Source of the DNA: Pseudomonadota bacterium
GTDB taxonomy: Bacteria > Pseudomonadota > Alphaproteobacteria > Sphingomonadales > Sphingomonadaceae
Length of the DNA stretch: 56,255 nucleotides
Direction: 5' to 3'
Assembly: GCA_023417515.1 (NCBI GenBank)
Contig: JAEZFL010000155.1
Location: 1 to 56,255 of the forward strand
The position numbers and the translations under genes were made by a program. Positions within the stretch are counted from its first letter, which is position 1. Each line of letters begins with the position of its first letter. The notes under the pieces were generated by a model. It was not told the origin of the DNA, did no database searches, and saw only the letters and a program-made list of their open reading frames with translations. Below are positions 16,878-25,482 of the stretch, in pieces.

Positions 16878-18035
16878 ATGCACCCGCTCTACGCCGCAAT
16901 GCCGATCTCCTTCTTCGAGCGCATGTCGATGCGCGCCCGGGAGACCGGCGCGATCAATCTCGGCCAGGGCTTTCCGGACGGCGCCGGCCCGCCCGCATTG
17001 CTCCAGGCCGCGGCCGACGCGCTGCTGACCCGTTCCAACCAATATCCGCCGATGATGGGCCTGCCCGAGCTGCGGCAGGCGGTCGCGTCGCATTATGCGC
17101 GCCAGCAGGGCCTCGGCCTCGCCGCCGACGACGTCGTCGTCACCTCCGGCGCCACCGAAGCGATCGCCGCGGCCATCCTCGCGCTCGTCGAGGACGGCGA
17201 CGAGGTGCTGATGTTCCCGCCGCTCTACGACGCTTACGGCCCGCTCGTGCGCCGCGCCGGCGGCGTGCCGCGCTACGTCCGGCTGCAGCCGCCGGAATGG
17301 CGGATCACGGCGCAGGCCCTGGAAGCCGCCGCCTCGCCGAAGCTCAGGCTCGTCATCTTCAACGACCCGCTCAACCCGTCCGCGACCATCGCGTCGGCGG
17401 AGGATCGCGCCGCCCTCGCCCGCTTCTGCGTGGCGAACGACCTGATCGCGATCTGCGACGAAGTATGGGAGCATGTCGTGTTCGATGGCGCCCGCCACTG
17501 CTCGCTGATGGCCGAGCCGGGAATGGCCGAGCGCAGCGTCAAGATCGGCTCGGCCGGCAAGATCTTCGCGCTCACCGGCTGGAAGGTCGGCTGGATGTGC
17601 GCCGCCCCTTCGCTCGCGAAAGTGCTGGCGCGGGCCCACCAGTTCCTGACCTTCACCACCCCGCCCAATTTGCAATATGCGGTGGCCCAGGGGCTGGAGC
17701 ATGAGGGAAGGTGGATCGAGGACAGCCGCGGCGGCTTCGAGCGCTCGCGCGACCGCCTCGCCGCCGGCCTCGCCCGAATCGGCCTCGCCACCCAGCCGAG
17801 CGCCGCGACCTGGTTCCTGTCGCTCGACCTCGCCGCCTCCGGAATCGCGATGGGCGACGGGGCCTTTTGCGACTGGATGGTCGAGGAGGCCGGAGTCGCG
17901 GCCATTCCCATCTCGGCCTTCTATCCGGAGGATCCGGTCACCCACCTCGTCCGCCTCTGCTTCGCCAAGCGGGATGAGACGCTGGAAGAGGCGGTAGCGC
18001 GTCTCGAACGCGCGCTTCCGTCGCTGCCGAAGTGA
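16878..18035 (+). CDS. PLP-dependent aminotransferase, class I/II
   Basis: 385 aa of fold-type I. Cofactor-site motifs: INLGQGFPDG at the N-terminus, SGATEAIAAAI, FNDPLNPSA, CDEVWEHVVFDG with the pyridine-binding Asp, and SAGKIFALTGWKVGW with the lysine that forms the aldimine. The GQGFPD start and the KIFALTGWK context resemble methionine or kynurenine aminotransferases of the YbdL/KAT type, which have broad substrate ranges; FNDPLNPSA departs from the more usual N-P-H-N-P. The GAGG before the ATG comes from the end of the repeat immediately upstream. No operon partner is evident, so I do not name a substrate. Confidence 0.9.
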   Translation: MHPLYAAMPISFFERMSMRARETGAINLGQGFPDGAGPPALLQAAADALLTRSNQYPPMMGLPELRQAVASHYARQQGLGLAADDVVVTSGATEAIAAAILALVEDGDEVLMFPPLYDAYGPLVRRAGGVPRYVRLQPPEWRITAQALEAAASPKLRLVIFNDPLNPSATIASAEDRAALARFCVANDLIAICDEVWEHVVFDGARHCSLMAEPGMAERSVKIGSAGKIFALTGWKVGWMCAAPSLAKVLARAHQFLTFTTPPNLQYAVAQGLEHEGRWIEDSRGGFERSRDRLAAGLARIGLATQPSAATWFLSLDLAASGIAMGDGAFCDWMVEEAGVAAIPISAFYPEDPVTHLVRLCFAKRDETLEEAVARLERALPSLPK

Positions 18036-18040
18036 AAACC

Positions 18041-18187
18041 ACCCCTCCCCTTCAGGGGAGGGGATTAAGGGGTGGGGAGCGGCGAAGGCCCTCGATGGGC
18101 CTGAGGCGCTTTTCGAAGCTCGCTCAGGGGCATCGAGCCCCCCTCGCTCGCCTCCAGCCAATCCCCTCCTCTGAAGAGGAGGAGCTA
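18041..18187. repeat. Dispersed GC-rich repeat ACCCCTCCCCTTCAGGGGAG, copy A
   Basis: About 147 bp with outer hairpin CCCCTCCCCTTCAGGGGAGG, a middle pair CTCGATGGGCC...GGGGCATCGAG, and an end CCCCTCCTCTGAAGAGGAGG. A near-identical copy in the same orientation is at 30171-30314. It lies between the convergent ends of the aminotransferase and TetR genes and reaches the TetR stop codon, so it may also act as a two-way terminator. Confidence 0.88.
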
Positions 18188-18775
18188 ATAATGCGCCACG
18201 GTCAGCGCGGCGCGGATTCGGGCGAGCGCCGCGGCGCGCGGGTCGCCGCCGAAGCTCTTGTAGGTGCCGTTGAGAGCGAAGGTGCAGTGGCCGTGGACGA
18301 TCGCCACAAGCGAGCCGGTCAGCGCGTGGGTCACTTCATCCACGGGACTGCCGAGCACGGCCGCGACTTCCCGCTCGATGAGGCCGATCAGCCCCCCGAA
18401 CGCTTCGTCGAATTCTGGGCTCAGCGTCTCGCCGGCCGGCATGCGGTGGTCGTAGAGCGCCATCCAGCGGTTGGGATTGCCCTCGGCGAAGTCGAAATAG
18501 CCGTTGACCAGAGCCCCGATGCGATCGGGCCCGGCATTGCTCAGCCGTTGTTCCAGCGCCTCGGTCCAGGCCAGCAAGGTCCGCGTGTTGATGGCCAGGA
18601 CGAAGCGGTCGTAGCTTCCGAACAGGTTGTAGAGCGTCCCGACCGAATAGCCGATCCGCTTGGCCACCTCGCGCGCGGAGAAGCGGGCGAAGCCGGCCTC
18701 GGCCATGTGCGCCTCGCCCGCAGCGAGGAATAAAGCTTCAAGCTCTGTCCTGCTATGATCGGATCGGCGGCCCAT
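18185..18775 (-). CDS. TetR-family transcriptional regulator
   Basis: 196 aa. The N-terminal helix-turn-helix FSAREVAKRIGYSVGTLYNLF is classical TetR; the C-terminal ligand domain has no motif that reveals the inducer. It diverges from the acyl-ACP synthetase/acyltransferase gene, and the 109-bp space between them contains a strong symmetric site (18794-18837). The simplest inference is a repressor of the phospholipid-acylation gene and of itself, responding to an acyl compound. Its stop codon lies in the edge of the repeat at 18041-18187, which therefore defines or follows its 3' end. Confidence 0.9.
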   Translation of the reverse strand: MGRRSDHSRTELEALFLAAGEAHMAEAGFARFSAREVAKRIGYSVGTLYNLFGSYDRFVLAINTRTLLAWTEALEQRLSNAGPDRIGALVNGYFDFAEGNPNRWMALYDHRMPAGETLSPEFDEAFGGLIGLIEREVAAVLGSPVDEVTHALTGSLVAIVHGHCTFALNGTYKSFGGDPRAAALARIRAALTVAHY

Positions 18776-18793
18776 GCGGTTGCCCTAGGCGAC

Positions 18794-18837
18794 AAATTGA
18801 TCACTGTCTAATTTCTATATTGAACAGTGATCAATTT
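18794..18837. promoter_or_regulatory. Twin palindromic TetR operator
   Basis: Perfect 14-base inverted repeat AAATTGATCACTGT / ACAGTGATCAATTT with a 16-base AT-rich spacer. Each arm is itself the core of a 15-base pseudo-palindrome: TTGATCACTGTCTAA (18797-18811) and TTGAACAGTGATCAA (18820-18834), centres 23 bp apart. This is a layout suited to two TetR dimers between divergent genes. The AT content contrasts sharply with its surroundings and probably includes promoter elements. Binding is inferred. Confidence 0.75.
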
Positions 18838-18884
18838 AATGAGAGAAGCAGCGTCGAGTCGTCCGGCGCCGGGGAGGTCACCGA

Positions 18885-21800
18885 ATGTCCGCACCGCAAT
18901 TCTCGCTGCTCGGCACGCGCCGGCTGGGGCCGCTGTTCGTCGTCCAGTTCCTCACCGCTCTGAACGACAATCTGTTCAAGTTCGCGATGCTGTTCCTCGC
19001 GACTTATACGATCTTCGCCGGGCAGCCGGACCGGGCGGCGATGCTGGCGCTGGTCGCGACCGGGCTGTTCACCCTGCCCTATTTCCTGTTCGGGGCGGTC
19101 GCCGGACAGATCGCCGACGCCTGGGACAAGGCGCGGCTGATTCGCTGGGTGAAGGCGGCCGAGATCGGAATCATGGGCATCGGCCTCGCCGGCTTCGCGC
19201 TGCAGTCGATCCCGCTGCTGCTCGCCGGCCTGTTTCTGATGGGCTGCCATTCGACGCTGTTCGGCCCGGCGAAGTACGCGATCATCCCACAGCACCTCCA
19301 TCGTGACGAGGTGATGGGCGGCACCGGCCTGATCGAGGCCGGCACCTTCCTCGCCATCCTGTCGGGCCAGCTCATGGCGGGCGTCATCGTGCCCTGGTAT
19401 GCCGGCCTCACCGCGATGGGCCTGGCCGTTCTCGGCTTCCTCGCCTCCCTCGCCATTCCGGCCGCGCCTTCGTCGGCGGCGGGCATCGCCATCGACCTCA
19501 ACCCGTGGCGAAGCAGCAAGCGGCTGATCGCGGTCGCGAAGAACGGCCCGGGAGTGTGGCTGTGCATCCTCGGGATCAGCTGGTTCTTCGCGATCGGGGC
19601 GGTGATGCTGTCGCAGTTCACGCCGCTGGTCGACGGCGTTCTGCGCGGCGACCCAAGCGTCGCCAACCTGTTCCTGATCGTCTTCTCGGTCGCCGTCGCT
19701 TTGGGATCGGTGACCGTGAACCGGCTGCTCAAGGGCGAGATTTCCGGCCGCTACGTGCCGATCTCGGCGCTGATCCTCGCTGCCTTCATGATCGACCTGT
19801 GGCTGGCGACTCGCGGCTTCGTGCCCGGCGAGATCGGCTCCGACTGGCGCAGCTTCGTCGGCTCCTTCGCCTCGATCCGGATCCTCGTCGACCTGTTCGC
19901 AATCGCCTTCGCCGGCGGCATGTTCGTGGTGCCGCTCTATGCCATCCTCCAGACCAGCGGGCCGGCCGAGGAAAGATCGCGCCGGATCGCCGCCAACAAC
20001 ATCGTCAACGCGGCGGTCGGCGTGGTGGTGATCGGCATTATCGCCGCAATGGTCGCCGGCGGGATCGGCGTGCCTGGGGTGATCGGCGCCATGGGGGCAG
20101 CGACGCTCGTGGTGGCGCTTATCTCCTGCTGGCTGTTGCCGGAGACGGTGATCAAGTCGCTCGTCAAAGGCCTGCTGCGGCTTCTCTACCGGGTCGAGGT
20201 CACCGGCGCCGAGCATATGCCGAAGCCCGGCCAGCCCGCGGTCGTCGTGGTCAACCACGTCTCCTTCCTCGACGGGCTGCTCCTCGCCGCCTTCCTGCCC
20301 GGCAAGCCGACCTTTGCGATTCACAGCCACATCGCCCGGCGCTGGTGGGCGCGGCTGGCGATGAAGCTCTTCAAGGCCTTCCCGGTCGATCCGACCAACC
20401 CGATGGCCGCCAAGGCGATGGTCAGGACGGTGAAGGAGGGCAACATTCTCGTCATCTTCCCGGAAGGCCGGATCACCGTCACCGGCGCTCTGATGAAGGT
20501 GTTCGACGGCCCCGGCATGGTCGCCGACAAGGCGGATGCCCCGGTCGTCCCGGTGCGCATCGACGGCGCCCAATATACGCGGTTCAGCCATTTGAAGGGC
20601 AAGGTGCGGCTGCGGTCGTTCCCGAAGATCAAGCTCACCGTGCTTCCGCCGCGCCGGTTCGCCGTCGAGGGCGAGATGAGCGCTCGGGCGCGCCGCGCCG
20701 CCGCCGGCCGCCAGCTCTACGACGTGATGAGCGGAATGATCTTCGAGACGTCCGACACCAACCGGACGCTCTACGAGGCGCTGCTCGACGCCAAGGCGAT
20801 CCACGGCGGCAAGGCCAAGGTGGTCGAGGACATTAAGCGCGAGCCTTTGAGCTATTCGCGCCTGATCGTGGGCACCAAGGCGCTCGGCCGGGTCTTCAAG
20901 GCGCGCACCGCCGAGGGCGAGGCGGTCGGCCTGCTGCTGCCCAACGTCAACGGCGTGGTGGTGAGCTTCTTCGCCTTGCAGGGGCTCGGCCGCGTGCCGG
21001 CGATGCTCAACTACACGGCCGGCCTCACCAACCTGAAGGCCGCCTGCACCGCCGCCGAAGTGCGGACGATCGTCACCGCCCGCGCCTTCGTCGATCAGGC
21101 CAAGCTCCACGACGTCGTCGACGGCCTCGAGGAGGACGGCCGCTCGATCCTCTATCTCGAGGACGCGGCGGCGACCATCGGCACCGGCGCCAAGCTGCGC
21201 GCGATGATCGGCGCCCGCTTCGCCCGCCGACTGCTCGCCCGCCGCAAGCTGTCGCCCGACGCACCGGCGGTGATCCTGTTCACAAGCGGCTCGGAAGGCT
21301 TGCCCAAGGGCGTGGTGCTCACCCACCGCAATTTGCTCAGCAACTGCCTGCAGCTCGCCGCGCGCATCGACTTCAACCCGAGCGACATCGTTCTGAACGC
21401 CCTGCCGGTATTCCACAGCTTCGGCCTCACCGGCGGGACGCTCCTGCCGATCCTCAACGGCGTGAAGACATTGCTCTACCCGAGCCCGCTCCATTATCGG
21501 ATCGTGCCGGCGCTGGCTTATGACAGCAACGCGACGATCCTGTTCGGCACCGACACCTTCCTCGCCGGCTATGCGCGGATGGCGCACAGCTATGATTTCT
21601 ACGCGCTGCGCTACATCTTCGCCGGCGCCGAGCGGGTGCGCGACGAAACCCGCAAGACCTATGCGGACAAGTTCGGCCTCCGCATCCTCGAAGGCTATGG
21701 CGCGACCGAGGCCGGGCCGGTGATCGCGGTCAACACGCCGATGCACTTCCGCCCCGGCACAGTGGGACGCCTGCTGCCCGGTGTCGAGGCGCGGCTCGAC

Positions 21801-22301
21801 GACGTGCCCGGCATCGACAATGGCAAGCGCCTCGCGATCCGCGGCCCGAACATCATGGCCGGCTATCTGAAGGCCGACGCGCCCGGCGTGCTCCAGCCAC
21901 CCGAGGGCAGCTGGCACGACACCGGCGACATCGTCACCATCGACGAGGACGGCTTCGTCACCATCCGCGGCCGCGCCAAGCGCTTCGCCAAGATCGGCGG
22001 CGAGATGGTCTCGCTGCCCGCGGTCGAGGGCTATGCGGCGGCGCTGTGGCCCGACGCCGACCACGCCGTGGTCACCCGTCCGGATCCCAAGAAGGGCGAG
22101 CAGCTCGTCCTGTTCAGCACCGAGCCGACCGCCAGTGCCGCCGCGCTCCAGCAATGGGCCCGCGGCAACGGCGTGACCGAGCTGTCGGTGCCCAGGGACG
22201 TGCGGGTCGTGGACGCGCTACCCGTCCTCGGCACCGGCAAGCTCGACTATGTGACGATGACCGCCATGGCCGCAGGCGGCGGAGAAAAAGCGGCGGCCTG
22301 A
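18885..22301 (+). CDS. aas: LplT-PlsC-acyl-ACP synthetase fusion (Aas-type)
   Basis: 1138 aa; GGGGAGG seven bases before ATG. Three parts: residues 1-420 form a 12-helix MFS carrier like the lysophospholipid flippase LplT (opening LFVVQFLTALNDNLFKFA); residues 435-610 are a PlsC acyltransferase with NHVSFLD (HX4D) and FPEGRIT; residues about 650-1110 are an AMP-binding ligase with LFTSGSEGLPKG, EGYGATEAGPVI and DTGDIV. In enterobacteria LplT and Aas are separate proteins; together they import and re-acylate lysophospholipids. The fusion length equals their sum. It acts in the inner membrane in lipid repair and is probably controlled by the divergent TetR. Confidence 0.92.
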   Translation: MSAPQFSLLGTRRLGPLFVVQFLTALNDNLFKFAMLFLATYTIFAGQPDRAAMLALVATGLFTLPYFLFGAVAGQIADAWDKARLIRWVKAAEIGIMGIGLAGFALQSIPLLLAGLFLMGCHSTLFGPAKYAIIPQHLHRDEVMGGTGLIEAGTFLAILSGQLMAGVIVPWYAGLTAMGLAVLGFLASLAIPAAPSSAAGIAIDLNPWRSSKRLIAVAKNGPGVWLCILGISWFFAIGAVMLSQFTPLVDGVLRGDPSVANLFLIVFSVAVALGSVTVNRLLKGEISGRYVPISALILAAFMIDLWLATRGFVPGEIGSDWRSFVGSFASIRILVDLFAIAFAGGMFVVPLYAILQTSGPAEERSRRIAANNIVNAAVGVVVIGIIAAMVAGGIGVPGVIGAMGAATLVVALISCWLLPETVIKSLVKGLLRLLYRVEVTGAEHMPKPGQPAVVVVNHVSFLDGLLLAAFLPGKPTFAIHSHIARRWWARLAMKLFKAFPVDPTNPMAAKAMVRTVKEGNILVIFPEGRITVTGALMKVFDGPGMVADKADAPVVPVRIDGAQYTRFSHLKGKVRLRSFPKIKLTVLPPRRFAVEGEMSARARRAAAGRQLYDVMSGMIFETSDTNRTLYEALLDAKAIHGGKAKVVEDIKREPLSYSRLIVGTKALGRVFKARTAEGEAVGLLLPNVNGVVVSFFALQGLGRVPAMLNYTAGLTNLKAACTAAEVRTIVTARAFVDQAKLHDVVDGLEEDGRSILYLEDAAATIGTGAKLRAMIGARFARRLLARRKLSPDAPAVILFTSGSEGLPKGVVLTHRNLLSNCLQLAARIDFNPSDIVLNALPVFHSFGLTGGTLLPILNGVKTLLYPSPLHYRIVPALAYDSNATILFGTDTFLAGYARMAHSYDFYALRYIFAGAERVRDETRKTYADKFGLRILEGYGATEAGPVIAVNTPMHFRPGTVGRLLPGVEARLDDVPGIDNGKRLAIRGPNIMAGYLKADAPGVLQPPEGSWHDTGDIVTIDEDGFVTIRGRAKRFAKIGGEMVSLPAVEGYAAALWPDADHAVVTRPDPKKGEQLVLFSTEPTASAAALQQWARGNGVTELSVPRDVRVVDALPVLGTGKLDYVTMTAMAAGGGEKAAA

Positions 22302-22308
22302 TCGCCCA

Positions 22309-22370
22309 GAGCCTGATCGTCTGAGGTCGAAGCGCCTGCGGCGCTTCGGCCGATGGCGTGAATCAGGCTC
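22309..22370. terminator. Nested inverted repeats after aas
   Basis: GAGCCTGAT (22309-22317) pairs with ATCAGGCTC (22362-22370) and encloses a GC hairpin GAAGCGCC-TGC-GGCGCTTC. It lies just past the aas stop and before a convergent gene. It has no T-run, so an intrinsic terminator is only possible. Confidence 0.4.
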
Positions 22371-22383
22371 TCGCATATATCTG

Positions 22384-22434
22384 AGACCAAGATTCACGTT
22401 TCAGGCTGATTCCAGCCTGAAACGATCTTGGTCT
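22384..22434. terminator. Long hairpin between convergent genes
   Basis: Outer arms AGACCAAGAT / ATCTTGGTCT and a perfect 12-bp inner stem CGTTTCAGGCTG / CAGCCTGAAACG with loop ATTC; three unpaired bases (TCA) lie on the left side. Together with 22309-22370 it fills the 151 bp between aas and the metalloprotease gene. It is a likely two-way terminator or one more palindromic repeat; a competing pair CGTGAATC / GATTCACG also exists. Confidence 0.5.
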
Positions 22435-22452
22435 AGCCGCCGCCCCGGGGCT

Positions 22453-25224
22453 TCACAATATGAAGTCGGTGGCCACGATCGGCGCGCCGTTCGTCACCAC
22501 GATATGCAGATCGGCGAGGCCGTCGCCATTGGTGTCTCCGTAGAGATTGCCGAGGCCGCCGACGACCTCGTAGCGCAGCTGCCCGGCGACTCCGGAGAAA
22601 GCCGCGCTGCCGACGAAGGTGAAGGCGTCGTTGGCCGCGGTACCGGCGATGGCGTCGATCGGCGAAAGGTCGATCTTGTCGACTCCGGACAGGAAGTCCT
22701 GGATCCGATCGGCCGCGCCGCGCACGCTGTCGCTCGCCGAGGCGAAGCGGAATGTGTCCGCGCCCGCGCCGCCGGTCAGCAGGTCGAGACCGGCGCCGCC
22801 GTCGAGCACGTCGTTGCCGTCGAGCCCCTTGATATTGTCGCTGCCGCCCATGCCGCGAAGCGTGTTGGCGCCGTTGTTGCCGGTCATCGAGTTGGTGAAC
22901 TCGTTGCCGGTGAGATCGAGCGCATCGGTGAGCCGGTAGTCGGCCGTTCCAAGCACCTCGACCTCGGCGCCGGCGGTCAGGGTGTAGCTGGTCCGCGCCC
23001 AGACATAATCGAGGCCCTGACCGGCAAGCTCGACCACCATGTCGCCGGCATCGACATAATAGATGTCGTTGCCGAGACCGCCCTCGAGCCGGTCGACGCC
23101 GGCGCCGCCGTCGAGCGTGTCGTTGCCCTCGAGACCCTTGAGCGTGTCGAGGCCGGCGCCGCCGCGCAGGTGATTGACTCCGTTATTGCCGACGAGCTGG
23201 TTGTTGAGCTCGTTGCCGGTAAGGTCGATCCGGTCGGTCACGCGGTAGTCGGCCGTGCTGAGCAGCTCGATCGAGACGCCGAGGCCAAGCGCGTAGCTGG
23301 TGCGGGCGGACGCGACGTCCACGCCCTCGCCCTCCAGCTCGACGATCGTGTCGCCGGCATCCACGAAATAGCGGTCGTTGCCGAGGCCGCCTTCCAGCCG
23401 GTCGATGCCGGCGCCCCCGTCGAGGAAGTCGTTGCCGCCATTGCCGACGAGATGGTCGTTTCCGCCATTGCCGCGAAGGCTGTTGCCGGCGTCGTTGCCG
23501 ATCAGCGTGTCGTTGCCGGCGCCCGACGTCGCATTCTCGATCGTCACTCCGTTGGCGATGGTGTAGCCGCCATGGATGCCGTTGGCGAAGGAGACGCGGC
23601 CGCCGCCGCCCACTTCATACTGGAGCGTCGCGGCCCGCAGATCGATCGTGGCGTTGCGCGCCCCGTTATAGACGATCTGGTCGGAGCCGCCGCCGTCCCA
23701 GATCGAGTAGAAATAGGTGCCGGCGGCATTGACGTCCTTCATGACATAGGTGTCGTTGCCGGTCGCCCAGTCCTCGTTGACTCCATATTTGTCCTGGATG
23801 GCGGCGATATCGAACGCCATCAGCCCGCCGAGATAGCCGTAGCCGACATTGGTCGGAGCGTTGCCGTAGGGCGAGCTCTGCCAACCGTCCTCGTAGGACA
23901 TCATCGTGAAGACGCCCTGGTTCAGCTCGAAATCGCCGGTCGTGTAGTCGGCCACCGACGTCTCGCTCTCCGGCTCGACGCCGTTCATGATGCCCGACCG
24001 TCCGCCATTGTCATGCGGATGGGCGAGGCCGTGGCCGTGTCCGAATTCGTGGATCAGGGTGACGAACGAGAAGCCGCCCTGGGCGAGATCGCGCGCGTTC
24101 CAGCGCTCGTCGTTCGAGTTGAACTGGGCGAGGCCCTCGTCGCTCTCGTCCGGCGGGCTCATCGAGCCGAGCAGCGAGATGACCGGGCCGGGCGTGCCCG
24201 TGTAGCTCGTGTACATGAAGTCCGCCTGGCTGCGGTCCTGGACCTCGAGATAGACGACGTCGGCGACCTTCTCGAACTCGCCGAGAGCGGCCCACACCGC
24301 ATTATATTCATAGTCCTGGATGGCGACCGCGGTGATCGTCGCGGGCGGAAGGCCGGGATTGGTCGGGTCGTTGGAGACGAAGATGTCGCCGGGCTTGGCG
24401 AAATAGACGGTGATGACGTTCTTGCCGTCGATGTCCTTGCCCTGCGCGTCGGCGAGGGCGGGAATGTCGATCAGGCTCGTATAGGTCGGCGTCCCCGGGG
24501 CGTTGCCGGTATCGCGCGTGCCCTCGTCGCCGTCGGGATTGCGGACCGACTGGTTGACGCGGTTGACCTGGGTTCCCCAGTCGATCGCATAGAGCGGGCT
24601 GTCGACGTCGTAATAGGGCCTGTAGATGTTGGGATCGTTGGGATCCTGGACGCGGACGAACAGCTCGTAGTCGCCGACGGAATCGCCGGTCGGCGTGAGC
24701 CCGCTGTTCGAGAAGGCGCGGGCGTTGACATAATAGCTGCCGCTCTCCTCGGGCGTATAGGTCAAGAGGACGTCGAAGCCCGAATTCAGCTCGTTGTAGA
24801 GCGTGTCGGCGCCGCCGTCGGCGCTGACGATGAAGCTGGCGCCGTCGGGCCCGTACAATTCGAGATAAGGATCGGTGAGGCCGACCAGATTGGGGCCGCC
24901 GTTGAAGGAATAGAGGCCGAACTCGTAGGTGGTCCCGGCGGTGAGCGTGACCTGGTAGAAATCCTGGTCGCCGATCGTGTCGATCGTGGAGACGATCGGA
25001 GTGGTCACGCCCGGCCCGGTGACGGTGAGGACCGGATTGCTGTTGCCGACAGTGTCGGGCGCGTCGGGGACATTGTCGGTGGTGATCAGCAGCGCGGGGA
25101 CGCCGACCGCCGGCTTGCCGTCGCCGACCCAGTCCGGAACGAACCCGTAGACCGCCTTGAAATCGAGGATTTCCCAGAAGCTCTGAACGGTCCCCTGGTC
25201 ACGACCCGCGCAGATCCGGCACAT
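22453..25224 (-). CDS. Secreted serralysin-like RTX metalloprotease (M10)
   Basis: 923 aa from the ATG at 25224 (GGAGGAG upstream), starting MCRICAGRDQG, a start I associate with sphingomonad RTX proteases. Residues about 75-195 form a PPC-like beta domain. The zinc site HEFGHGHGLAH is near 392-402 and the Met-turn FTMMSYEDGW near 439. A peptidase M10 C-terminal region follows, then three blocks of calcium-binding glycine/aspartate nonapeptides (GGNDHLVGNGGNDFLDGGAG and the like, about 570-800), and a final block typical of type I secretion substrates. There is no N-terminal signal, as expected for that route; no type I transporter genes are in the window. Residues 560-800 contain internal repeats with the ADYR(V/L)TD motif. 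Confidence 0.92.
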   Translation of the reverse strand: MCRICAGRDQGTVQSFWEILDFKAVYGFVPDWVGDGKPAVGVPALLITTDNVPDAPDTVGNSNPVLTVTGPGVTTPIVSTIDTIGDQDFYQVTLTAGTTYEFGLYSFNGGPNLVGLTDPYLELYGPDGASFIVSADGGADTLYNELNSGFDVLLTYTPEESGSYYVNARAFSNSGLTPTGDSVGDYELFVRVQDPNDPNIYRPYYDVDSPLYAIDWGTQVNRVNQSVRNPDGDEGTRDTGNAPGTPTYTSLIDIPALADAQGKDIDGKNVITVYFAKPGDIFVSNDPTNPGLPPATITAVAIQDYEYNAVWAALGEFEKVADVVYLEVQDRSQADFMYTSYTGTPGPVISLLGSMSPPDESDEGLAQFNSNDERWNARDLAQGGFSFVTLIHEFGHGHGLAHPHDNGGRSGIMNGVEPESETSVADYTTGDFELNQGVFTMMSYEDGWQSSPYGNAPTNVGYGYLGGLMAFDIAAIQDKYGVNEDWATGNDTYVMKDVNAAGTYFYSIWDGGGSDQIVYNGARNATIDLRAATLQYEVGGGGRVSFANGIHGGYTIANGVTIENATSGAGNDTLIGNDAGNSLRGNGGNDHLVGNGGNDFLDGGAGIDRLEGGLGNDRYFVDAGDTIVELEGEGVDVASARTSYALGLGVSIELLSTADYRVTDRIDLTGNELNNQLVGNNGVNHLRGGAGLDTLKGLEGNDTLDGGAGVDRLEGGLGNDIYYVDAGDMVVELAGQGLDYVWARTSYTLTAGAEVEVLGTADYRLTDALDLTGNEFTNSMTGNNGANTLRGMGGSDNIKGLDGNDVLDGGAGLDLLTGGAGADTFRFASASDSVRGAADRIQDFLSGVDKIDLSPIDAIAGTAANDAFTFVGSAAFSGVAGQLRYEVVGGLGNLYGDTNGDGLADLHIVVTNGAPIVATDFIL

Positions 25225-25482
25225 CAGGCATTCTCCTCCGCTGTTTCCCGGCCAAGAGAGGGCGAACCGCGCGAGGAGAATCATCCCGAGACAAATCGGG
25301 ACGGCGCCGGAAGCTTCGCTTCAGCGTGCGGAGCGGGGACAGGGCGCAAAACAAAGCGTGCGCAATTCGAACAGTTTAGCCGATTGGCCCGCCGAACGCG
25401 GCGTTAACTTTTTGGTTCCTGCGCTGCGGTTCTTACGGGGACGGAACAGTCGAGCCGCGCGACTTGTGCGACAAGCCGATTC
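25225..25482. other. Intergenic region upstream of the RTX protease
   Basis: 258 bp between the end of psd and the start of the protease, both on the minus strand. It should hold the protease promoter. It is locally AT-richer (GTTAACTTTTTGG near 25403-25415), with a weak hairpin CCCGA...TCGGG near the protease start. I see no clear -35/-10 pair and no gene. Confidence 0.4.

Noticed and set aside
18831..22154. A 1107-codon open frame antisense to aas.
   Set aside because: It has low-complexity composition with no motif, and the plus-strand protein has three recognised domains.
22504..25407. A 967-codon open frame antisense to the RTX protease.
   Set aside because: It is an artefact of codon bias opposite glycine/aspartate repeats; it has no start signal or domain.
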